This document shows positions 27,701 to 35,200 of a stretch of DNA of 64,000 bases, one piece after another. The stretch covers positions 724,501-788,500 of the forward strand of contig JAPDOI010000156.1 in the NCBI GenBank assembly GCA_029168955.1, written 5' to 3'. The notes beneath the pieces were generated by a model that worked only from the letters and a program-made list of their open reading frames with translations, was not told the origin of the DNA and ran no database searches. Each line of letters opens with the position of its first letter. The first letter of the stretch is position 1. Made by a program: the position numbers and the translations under genes. This DNA is from Aplectana chamaeleonis. Taxonomy: Eukaryota; Nematoda; Chromadorea; Rhabditida; Cosmocercidae.

Positions 27701-30700
27701 TAAGTCTCCATTGGTTTCACTGCACCCGCAGGCGAATTACCCTTCCAAAGAAAATTTCCATAGAATATGAAGTTTTCCCTATTTGATTTTCACAATTGAT
27801 CAGCATAAGTGATCTGTTTATGTCTGCTCATGACATATCTATTTTGCTTCGACAAATGTGACTTTTTATTAAAATGTGATATATTACCATAATCGTCGGC
27901 TTGACAAGTGCAAAATAGATTCAAAGGACTGGGTATTTTCTACGAAGTTTCTGCTATATTTGTCGTCTATAGAAACCTGCAAAATGATATCGCAAGGTAG
28001 CCAAGCTAAATGCAAAAGTTAGGGGTAAGGCAGCACTCGCACCTGCATTGTACCGCTTTCCGGACGAGAATGTTACCATTATACTGCCTGACCCCTAAGC
28101 CTGATAACTTGTGAACAAATACCATGCCTTTAAAGGCAGCGTTCACGACAAACTTCACTTATGATATCTCCACGGTTTACGGAAGGTCTGGTGCCCTATA
28201 TAGCAAGGCATGCCTAAAAAGGACACGAAAGACGCGTTTTTGAGCCAAAATAGGCCCTCCCTTGTTTACGTTGATTTTTGAGCGTGGAGGCATTGACCGC
28301 TAGAAGGATGATACCTCTCAGTGCAATGAAGCGATGAGCTCACTTATCAGCACTTCCTTGACTTGATCATTCCTGTAATCTGAGTTTTCATTTGTTCATT
28401 TCGTGGGGGCGGATCTGGGGCACCAGGCGTGTCTGGGGCACCAAAACGTTTGTTTGCAGCTGTTATTTTGCGCTCCTGGCTCGTTTTCTACCGTTCTTTC
28501 GACACTGGGAGCCTAGGATCCTTCTCGTCTATCATTTCACTGTGGAAAGTCAACGAGGATGATCATCGTGAACGCTGCCTTTAAAAGGCATAGCATTTTC
28601 GCAGAATTCGATCCTCTGATTGATTTTTTGCTAAATCTTCGTTTAGGACGTACACATAAAATCGCTTATGCATATGTAGAAACCACAACTTAGCTAAAAT
28701 CAACAAATGAAATCCTCCTATGTAGACCACGACTTTCAATAATTAAAATAATTTTAATTTCAACTCCGCTCAGAGGGGTTCTTCAAATTATTACCGATAT
28801 TTCGTCACATTCTAAGAGACCACGGTTAGGTACGATAGCTTTGTGACATTACTGTCACCCATCGTGATCTACTGTATCTTCTGTATAATGTCGTAATTCT
28901 CACGACTCATGGCGCGAGCGATTCTGCTCCCACCGTCTGTCATGCACTCTCTCATTGTCTCTAACCGCCGCTCCGCCCCAGCACGCGTAAAAACCATGAG
29001 AATTTCGCGGTTTTATAGCCTTTAATCCTTCCGTAGTTTTGTGTTCAGCATCCCCCCCTCCAATTACACATCAGAGTCACAGAAGAATCTGCTGCTTTGT
29101 GAATGATCTCCTGAACACAGACAACATGCCTCGGATTCATCTTGTAACTAGTGCTTGCTAGGGATCACTGTATCCCAATTCTTTTTAATTCTTTTTTTGT
29201 GAACTTTTTGATCAACATTTGGAGAGAACTGTTCGCTTACTAGGCAGGGTTCCATTTTTTGACTTTAACAACCCTGAAAAACATGCCTGTGCACTTGTGT
29301 TGTTTACACTCTAAATGACGCGATTTTACAGGCGAAACAACGAGACCCAGATCCACAAGACGGAGCATCGCGTGACCCTGACCGTGACGTTCATCGTCAC
29401 CATGTTCACGCTCACAAATGGACCGTCAGCTCTGGTTCATCTGATTCGAACCGCCTACAACCTAAAGCAGAGGGAACTCTATGATTTGACAATGATCTGC
29501 AGGTCAGTGATTTTGCCAACGTTTTTAGATTTCTTATTCTCTAGTTTTCAATCTTTCCAGTACCCTCGTCATATGCGGGAAAGCCTCCAACTTTATCTTG
29601 TTCTGCCTGGGATCGCGACACTTCCGCCTTAGGCTGATCCGGCTCACGCAGCGCAAAGTGCATAGGAAAATTGGTCAGTTTATGTTGTTGCTTTTGGTTT
29701 TGAAATAGTTTTCTCATGCTAGAAAATAATTTGATTTGTGCATCTCTCTGCGCAGTAATCTGATCAAACGAGGAAATCCGATTAATTGTTTACTCGACCT
29801 ACCTTAATATATTCTCTTGGATAAACAACAAACATGCAGACCTACATATACGTTAGCTGAGATAAATGCGATTTCTCGGCTGACTCTAAGCATACCCTTC
29901 AGACTCTGAGAGACACGGCTGAGTGAAGGGTCTTTCTGGTGACAGTGACTGAAACAAAGAGAAAAATCGGCCGATTCCCGTACTCAACTCAGCCGTAAAA
30001 TAAAACGCGTTTTGTGTGAATGCACAAGAGAGCTAATTTCAGGCCTCCTTCTTCCCGCTTACTTCTCGAACGTGCCAAACTGACTGTGGCATGTATACAA
30101 AAAGAACACATTCTGTGAAATTGAACCGAAAACATATTTGGTAAGAGGAAAACACAGTGTATACGAGTGATGGAGGTATACGTGATTTTGACGCCAGTTT
30201 GACACAGCTGCGTAATCAGTCTGCCTAACTCATGGAAGGAACGCTTCGTTAGCAAATCCTAACGCGCTCTACTAAGCCAATGTTCACTAAAACCGCGGAA
30301 GGGTGCTACAGTTTTCAAGCATTTGCTTTCACTAACGCACACAGAAGTACTAAATGTCTTCAAAACTGAAGATTTGCTACAGAAATTAAATTCCTGTCTT
30401 AAATTTTTCACGCTCAGTAGGTTAAACTGTGCGTACATATCCTCTGTTTCGGAGTCCAATTTACTCTGTCCATTCGCGCGCGCCTGTGCGGAGCGAGGGT
30501 AGAGACAGCGAGAAAGCGTGGGGATAGTGGGGCTCAGCATACGCGCGCGGCGATCCACTGAAAATTTTCACTGCGGAACAGGATAGAATAACATTCTTTC
30601 CCCTCTACAAAGCGTCAAATGTGATGACCAGCCTCACAACGGTTACGTACAATATCGCTGCTAATGTAGGGAAAATAGGGCGAAATGGGCAGTTGGCGAA

Positions 30701-31343
30701 AAAGGAGTCCCCTCCCCATAACTTGCTCTCAAGAGCTCCAATCCAAATTTAAAAAAGAATCATCCTACTCAGCTTGAGACACTGGTTACAATCATATTAA
30801 GAAAGTCCGGAAAACTTTACGACAAGCCCCTTTTCTGATCAAAGTTGTTTCATCATTCGATAATGTGTAAATTCGCGTGCGGTGGTTTCTTTCCACTTAT
30901 CACCGCGCGCGAATTTTCACGTTATCGCGTGATGAGACAACTTTGCCGAAAAACGCGCGTTTTCTCATAGATTTATGTCAGCCGGCTCACTAAGGATAGA
31001 AGAACATTTTTCCCCTCACTACAGCTTCAAATGTGATGACTAACCTTTGCATAACAGACACATTATAGAATATTAACGGTAATGAATGTATCAGCCTAAC
31101 ACGTAAAAAGCACAACATTGTGGCTTTCCTAGCCGCAATTTCACCGCACAGTATAAGGTATCATTTTCAGAATCGCTGTCCGGCAATATGATTGCCAACT
31201 CGATGACGCGAGCGATTCTGGCGAGACGTCAGAGTTGTCCTTCGAAGAAGAGCAGCAGTGTAGATACGCCGAAGTCGCGAAATCTCAGCACGGCGGACAT
31301 CTATCGCCCATTGGTTCGAGATATTGGATACGCACGATGCTGA
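6710..31343 (+). CDS. Class A (rhodopsin-like) peptide-type G protein-coupled receptor, nine exons
   Basis: Spliced model, exons 6710-6792, 15207-15293, 19384-19563, 22990-23067, 23305-23445, 26345-26536, 29332-29502, 29561-29673 and 31171-31343. All phases agree and the total is 1218 bases (405 residues plus stop). The start ATG has an AG acceptor (TATTACAG) five bases upstream, fitting spliced-leader trans-splicing. Visible features: N-terminal glycosylation sites NFS (4-6) and NGT (18-20); TM1 with GNGLN (N42); TM2 with LAFAD (D69); TM3 ending in DRL (125-127) in place of DRY; TM4 from about 146; TM5 with P223; TM6 with P285; TM7 with ASNFILF in place of NPxxY; a Ser/Lys/Arg-rich tail of about 75 residues. 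Such receptors signal through heterotrimeric G proteins at the plasma membrane. The pattern recalls nematode neuropeptide (FMRFamide-type) receptors, but ligand and subfamily are not assignable. Oddity: Lys101 occupies the usual TM3 cysteine (3.25) position. Receptor class is secure; the first exon rests on phase and glycosylation sites. Confidence 0.88.
7000..9026. other. First part of GPCR intron 1
   Basis: No coding exon supported. The 7040-7230 stretch carries gacaccgccgaaacgtgtag, like the 56.6-56.9 kb foldback motif. 8220-9000 has scattered caagttgc/gtaacttg words. Confidence 0.35.
9027..9248. repeat. MITE family A, complete copy
   Basis: Terminal inverted repeats of roughly 65-70 bases: aaagtctatctgaataagac and cgcacgccgaacgcgtgagc at the two ends. 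The family consensus carries GGTCGGCGTGCGTGTCGAGC on the left and its complement on the right, around a variable centre. Non-coding. Confidence 0.7.
9830..10628. repeat. MITE family A copy split by a family B insertion
   Basis: Left repeat at 9830-9895 (gagcgtgtcgagcggccgtc) and right repeat at about 10546-10628 (ggaccgcgtgaacggac, ending ggacagactttact). Removing 9896-10437 restores a family A element of the normal size. Confidence 0.65.
9896..10437. repeat. MITE family B, copy 1 (about 540 bp), nested in a family A MITE
   Basis: Ends (a)aggcagtggtcatgat and gcgaccactgcctttaa are inverted repeats. The interior is the reverse complement of the element at 20585-21163. It lies exactly between the two halves of a family A MITE (9830-9895 and 10438-10628), so it inserted later. 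No real coding frame is present. Confidence 0.7.
10732..11985 (-). mobile_element. Full-length mariner transposon (1254 bp) with intact inverted repeats and TA duplication
   Basis: Left end CCAGGTTGTCCAATAATTC (from 10732) and the reverse complement of the right end (to 11985) agree in about 30 of 33 positions. The element is flanked by TA at 10730-10731 and 11986-11987, the mariner/Tc1 target duplication. It lies in the first intron of the GPCR, in antisense orientation. Its GC-rich interior stands out from the AT-rich intron, and the near-identical ends suggest a fairly recent insertion. The transposase inside is broken, so it could move only in trans. Confidence 0.93.
10805..11830 (-). pseudogene. 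Mariner transposase, disrupted by one stop and one frameshift
   Basis: Reading from high to low coordinates: an N-terminal FVYYEWLLGNDTG segment, a TAG stop at 11721-11719, then SQRTVSRWFNRFESGD (helix-turn-helix), a second HTH region, and the catalytic motifs GDESW, LLHDN and APSDYHLF. Thirty-four residues separate the second and third aspartates, the D,D34D signature of mariner. Directly after DYHLF (about 10975) one base is missing. The rest (PLKHHLAGRKF to the natural stop at 10805) continues in another frame. No ATG is seen at the N-terminus. The cut-and-paste transposase is therefore non-functional here, but only three lesions away from an open frame. Confidence 0.92.
11988..12718. other. 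GPCR intron 1 between the mariner and a MITE
   Basis: AT-rich, nothing recognisable. Confidence 0.35.
12719..12993. repeat. MITE family A copy
   Basis: Left repeat with gagactgttcgttcacgcgg and right repeat with cgtgcatgggcagccagtct, inverted, in GPCR intron 1. Confidence 0.6.
13270..15110. repeat. Degenerate tandem array built on a GACCACCCATGA core
   Basis: The core (gaccacccatga and one- or two-base variants) recurs roughly every 50-150 bases, for example near 13421, 13547, 13693, 13766, 13903, 13951, 14061, 14209 and 15005. It is followed each time by a Py-rich stretch and often cattccca. It fills the last 1.8 kb of GPCR intron 1, ending about 100 bases before exon 2. It looks like an old satellite-like array decayed by point changes. 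Confidence 0.6.
15294..16064. other. Start of GPCR intron 2
   Basis: A 131-codon minus-strand frame (15871-15476) is open but matches no family I know. Its composition could be transposon-derived. Confidence 0.3.
16065..16620. repeat. Repeat family C, copy 2
   Basis: Same-orientation relative of 765-1262, in GPCR intron 2. Shared blocks include ggagagaaaactgttt, gcgcactgcggac and gggcggggtgatccaatg. No coding capacity is conserved between the copies. Confidence 0.6.
16885..17325. repeat. Palindromic MITE rich in CGACG (about 440 bp)
   Basis: Left gttcagagttacttagcggc... and, inverted on the right, gcggcgttcagag and gccgcaagtatgttctgaatgcc. The interior has many cgacgtcgcg words. It is strongly GC-rich against the AT-rich intron and is in GPCR intron 2. 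Confidence 0.55.
17953..18310. repeat. Foldback family F, single left arm
   Basis: Shares with the other copies gtggccattccaaacgaaatgc, followed by a Glu-rich-looking block and gcgctgaacacgaatatgagg at the inner end. No right arm was seen. It is in GPCR intron 2. Confidence 0.45.
18888..19120. repeat. MITE family A copy
   Basis: Left gtccacgcggtcggcatgcg and right cgacacgcacgccggcgacg are inverted; centre is about 100 bases. It is in GPCR intron 2. Confidence 0.65.
20165..21692. repeat. Long-arm foldback element, family F, copy 1 (interrupted by MITE B)
   Basis: Left arm (from gcctggccattccggatga at about 20200) and right arm (tcatccggaatgaccaggc, near 21655) are inverted. So are internal blocks: gctgaacacgaat against attcgtgttcagc, and ccactctgaaaaaagtta against agagtggttttagg. 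The left arm spans about 20165-20560 and the right about 21164-21692. It lies in GPCR intron 3. Confidence 0.65.
20585..21163. repeat. MITE family B, copy 2, nested in a foldback element
   Basis: Inverted copy of 9896-10437, sharing blocks such as catcgatgatctctaatatc and gctaattttagccc-like ends. Terminal aaaggcagtggtcgcgat and ggcgaccactgtattta. It interrupts the foldback element at 20165-21692. The terminal TTTAAAGGCAG shape suggests a TTAA-targeting or related superfamily; this is inference. Confidence 0.7.
21720..22989. other. End of GPCR intron 3
   Basis: Strongly AT-rich, no repeat family or exon recognised. Confidence 0.35.
23446..26344. other. GPCR intron 5
   Basis: Apart from the family N repeat at 24600-24745, only short frames (24155-24442, 25758-26075) in GC-richer islands that look repeat-derived. 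No exon needed by the receptor is missing here. Confidence 0.35.
24600..24745. repeat. Repeat family N (GCGCGCG ... CTCTCTC ... GCTCCGCACAAGC)
   Basis: Recurring block: a gcgcg-rich head, then a ctctctcac pyrimidine run, then gctccgcacaagcacgcg and a final ttttatagcc. Relatives lie at about 28885-29020, 30435-30560 (inverted), 40920-41070 and 44050-44190. Non-coding. Confidence 0.45.
26561..26768. repeat. MITE family G, copy 1, with TA duplication
   Basis: Begins cagttaggtccgtggcttgc and ends gcaagccacggacctaact(a), flanked by TA (26559-26560 and 26769-26770), the Tc1/mariner-type target. It starts 24 bases after the donor of GPCR exon 26345-26536. Confidence 0.75.
26990..27300. repeat. Dispersed repeat, inverted relative at 42490-42800
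   Basis: The stretch from tgctgatgcgaccgccaaac to about 27300 matches, in reverse complement, 42490-42800 (gttgtttaacggtcgcatcaac; gtaaatatgaatttgaattt). Non-coding. In GPCR intron 6 and in the spacer, respectively. Confidence 0.5.
28129..28585. repeat. MITE family D, complete copy
   Basis: Perfect 20-base inverted ends: tttaaaggcagcgttcacga at the left and tcgtgaacgctgcctttaaa at the right. A diverged relative with similar interior blocks (ctggtgccctatata, cgttctttcgacac) lies at about 35755-36190. Confidence 0.75.
29674..31170. other. GPCR intron 8
   Basis: A family N copy (30435-30560, inverted) and a hairpin at about 30845-30960 (aaattcgcgtgcggtgg against caccgcgcgcgaatttt). Similar flanks (cttcaaatgtgatgac) near 30605 and 31022 may delimit one element. 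Confidence 0.35.
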
Positions 31344-31854
31344 CGCGCTTCTGACGTTTAAGCGAGATTTTCGCGCCATTGAGCGCTGACTCTCAGTTTT
31401 TTATTGTAATAATATTGATTTTTGTTTTGGTACAAATGATGCACTCATCGGGTTCTTTCCATTCTAGTCACGGATTTGAACTACTTTAGAAAAAGTAGCT
31501 CACATCAGGCCTAATGATCTTTACATGGTTTCGGTTGTATTATCTGATATGTATTCTTCGTAAATCAGGTCGTGGAGCTTGAGCTTTTCTCAACGAATGC
31601 GTGGTCATAACTAACATATGGATCTCATGTTTTTCTTTTTTTTGTAATTGTAATTTCCGCATATCACCCTGACTGTCTCTTCTCCTGTTTTTCATGTTCA
31701 CATTGAACTCAAATGCATAAACCATCATGAATTTCTGATTAGATGGACACACGGAAATCTTCAAGTGAAGGGAAATGTTTAATCGTTACATTAAATAGTT
31801 GACGTTCTGAAGCGTGCTGCTACATTGTACAGTTTACCGCAAAGTTAAAAGTAC

Positions 31855-32073
31855 ATGGTGCGGTTGCACTCACACACTAAAACTACGGTGGAGGACGCCA
31901 GATTTCATTATCGATCGACATCACAGCTGATTTTCTGGGTGAGTTTTCTTGTTTGCTTCGGCATTATTTTGTTTCTGACTCTTATAATATTACGAATAGG
32001 GGCTTTTCTTAGTGTGCTTGGACTGCTAGTTTCCTTATGCATCTTTGGCTTCCAAGCTCTGACGAGGGAGTGA
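31855..32073 (+). CDS. Small hypothetical membrane protein, 72 residues
   Basis: Single open frame from ATG to TGA in otherwise stop-rich sequence. The first 23 residues are polar. They are followed by a hydrophobic segment (about residues 25-47) and, after an Arg-Ile-Gly break, a second one (about 51-68), ending in LTRE. An AG (TTGTACAG) lies 22 bases upstream of the ATG and could be a trans-splice acceptor; AATAAA sits at 32092-32097, 18 bases past the stop. It begins 512 bases after the GPCR stop on the same strand, so a downstream operon position is possible. No family is recognised. Caution: a strong donor-like GTGAGT falls inside the frame at about 31937, and T-rich intron sequence also translates as hydrophobic residues, so this could be part exon, part intron. 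Confidence 0.42.
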   Translation: MVRLHSHTKTTVEDARFHYRSTSQLIFWVSFLVCFGIILFLTLIILRIGAFLSVLGLLVSLCIFGFQALTRE

Positions 32074-32091
32074 TTGCCGAAACATTAGCCG

Positions 32092-32097
32092 AATAAA
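32092..32097 (+). promoter_or_regulatory. Polyadenylation signal AATAAA
   Basis: Canonical AATAAA 18 bases after the stop of the 72-codon plus-strand frame. It lies 115 bases from the stop of the converging minus-strand gene. Confidence 0.45.
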
Positions 32098-32211
32098 TCC
32101 GAAAGATCTCGGTCTACTGCTCAAGAATACCACTAAGATATGCAGAGATTTCCGGAAAGTCGAACGTTGAATATATTTACACATACTTATCACAACCCTC
32201 ATCGTACGACG

Positions 32212-35200
32212 TCACTTGATGAAGTCACCTCCCGGAGGTGTAAAAGCCATTGAGTTTACAAATCCTCGAACGCTGTCCATGATGTTACCGACCATCCCAC
32301 TTACTTCATGCATTATGCCTCCAGGCAGCTCGCTGAAAAAAAAAGTTTAGTTGATGTTAGAAAGTGAACCGTTTGAAATAAGACAAGGACTTAAGAAAAT
32401 TTTCGAAGAAACACTCACGGAGGCACGACTCCTGCCAGAATCCCCCTCATGGCGGAGCTAGGATCTGGTCCGACTATTCCTACTGGTTCATTGGGAGGCT
32501 GAAATAAAAAGAAGTATATGATATGAGCACCAACTGCCTACTCTAACCAAGTTCTTAGCCGCCCCTTATTCACTACTTCAAAAAGGTGATACTGTTGCAA
32601 GCACTTCCCAAACCTTTCGTCGCCTTTCGTCTATTTCTCCACCCATCAACAACAATCTGTGTATGTTTACACAAGGTGCTGATAAGAATTGACTTCGCTT
32701 GGCTCCGGACGAGATTGAACCAGCATATTCCCATTCCCGGGGAGCGCCTTATCACACTGTACCACCGAAGCCCCAGCGCCGCTCTCACCCAACTGTTCGG
32801 TAAATCTTCGTCAAAGCAATCATTCCTTCATCCGCATAACAGCATGGAACAGGTATTCCGTCATAGACTATATAACAATCGCAGACCTGTCAAGACAATG
32901 CCCTAGTTAGGTCTTACACGATTTTTGGATGTTTTTTTGCCGTAACTGCTGTTTAACGTCGCAGTGCACGTTATGGTATGTTCACACAAGGTGCTGAGTT
33001 AATCGTGAAACGCATGGCTCCAGGCGAGATTGAACCAGCATATTCCCTTTCCGGGGGAACGCCTTATCGCACTGCACCACCGAAGCCCCAGCGTCGCTCT
33101 CACTCAACTGCTCGGTAAATCTTCACCGAAGCAAGAGCAAAGATGATTATGCTGGTTCAATATCGCCCGGAGCCCAGCGCTTTTCGATCAACTCAGCACC
33201 TTGTGTGAACATACCATAACGTGCACTGCGACGTTAAACTACAGTTACGGCTAAAAACATCCAAAATCGTGTAGAACAATCTGAGTGACTAACCAGTGGA
33301 AGGAGTCGCTGACGATCGGGAACTCTTGGAAAGTTAGCTTGATTAACTGGTTCACGCAACCTGAAAGGAGGAAACTTTTGAGAATTCGTCATACTGTATT
33401 TCCTGTAACAGAACACCCAGAAGTACTATTTTTCGAGCCCCGCCAAAAGGGAAGTTCAATTAGAGGGAAGGGTTCAAGTAGAGGGGGAGGCTCTAATTTT
33501 CAACCGAGAATTCCAGAGACAATATGGGCTAACAAAGTTTATTAGGCAAACCAAAGTGGGACAATAATGAATTACTCGGCGAACTCCAAGAGATCATCAT
33601 CAATAAAGTCATTGTTTACGTCCTACTCAGGATTGGTCTCTCCGAAAATGTCGACAATGTTTGGGTGTTGACATCTCGAGCAGCGCGTAGCAGTTCACGT
33701 CCGGTAAGAATAAGTCCGCCAGCTTTGAAATAGGGAAAGACGTCGTCTTGGGAGCCATCTGCGGCATTTTTGATCCCGCAGACCTTGAAGGAACGAGCGA
33801 CAACATCGGTTGAAAGTTGCTTCCATGCAGTCGCAACCCAATTCAGGTACACAGACATCCGTTGAGCTTTTGAATTGCTTCTCTTGGAGGACTCCTTCTC
33901 GCTTTCCTTGAAGACACAGTCCACGTACTCCCCCTTATGGCTACTCTGCCCTTGACAGAGGACCACTTCTCACGTTCTGCGCGAAATTAATAGGTATGTA
34001 GGTGAAGGATTGGCAAACACAAGTGCATCAAGTAGAAAAGTATGACACAGGAAGTGGATCCCAGTTTAAAATCTCCTATGGCTTTTCAGCTGTAGGGGGA
34101 GGCTCAGTAGGGGCGGGTGTTCTATTTTTTAACCCCCACCTGAAGGGGCAGGGGGGTGTTCAATAACAGGAAATACGGTAATTCAATATCAATCCAAATT
34201 TGTAAAATCCACAATGCAACAGAATTTGATTTCGAATAGCTTCGAAAGTATGTTAATATTTCAGACAGGATTTGGAAGTGTTCTTAAAGGGTGTTGTACG
34301 GGACGATCGGGCGTTCTTCTCAACGAATGTCCAAAATGTCGAAACGATCTGTTGCTGCCGCTCTGAAAGGCTCTTGGAGACGCTGGCATCTCCCTTGCGT
34401 CAAGCTTTGATGAACTGCGTCGATTTCCTTGTAGAGATCTTCACTATGGCGTACTCGCGGCCAAACATACTCATGCAAGCGTCGAAGCCACTTCATCTTT
34501 TTTTCAACCCAGCCTTTCTATCTGACTTTTTGGTTCTGCCCTCGTTTTCGGCCCGTAGACCCTCGCATAGTCGGCCGATCGGCTATAGCCAGCTCAGTCG
34601 AAACGCGTGTAATACATAGCTCACTCAGGTCCAACCCCCCCCTCAATCTTCCCAGACTGCACCCGCCTGGGGTGGTATGCATGAATGCAGCAGCGATGGT
34701 CAGGGAGCGCTAAGCCGAACGCACGCGCCACAATTCGAATTCAAGTTGCGATGCGTGCACGTGACATTACGCCTCCCTACCCTAGCTGCCGCATTCATGC
34801 ATCCACTCCTGCTCTATCCTGTCCCGTCCGTGGTCGTCTCCGTTGATACGCATGTAATACATTGCCCACTGAGGTGGGGAATCCCCCTGTTGTGGCCGGA
34901 CTGCGCCGCCCGCACTGAACTCGAGTGCGCCCGTCCAATCAATTGGCATACAACCGACCACTAGGGCAGGGAGAGGACGGCTCAGTCCGGCTTGACAGGG
35001 GCTCTATATCATGGTAGGGCGTGTAGCGGTTAGGTTGTTGCGCTTCTAAACTTTATTCGTGATGGAGGTAGATCACTAACCGTTGGTTAGAGATTGGTCC
35101 CCCCGACTGGTCACCAGTCGTTAGCCGTGAGATAAAGTCAGTCGGCTCCAACGAATGCTCTCGAACCGTCACACCCGGTGGGACCATCTTCTTATTACTG

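Noticed and set aside
33016..33087. Possible functional tRNA gene
   Set aside because: T stem is mispaired, the base before the anticodon is not T, and the unit occurs three times in this window with SINE-like flanks.
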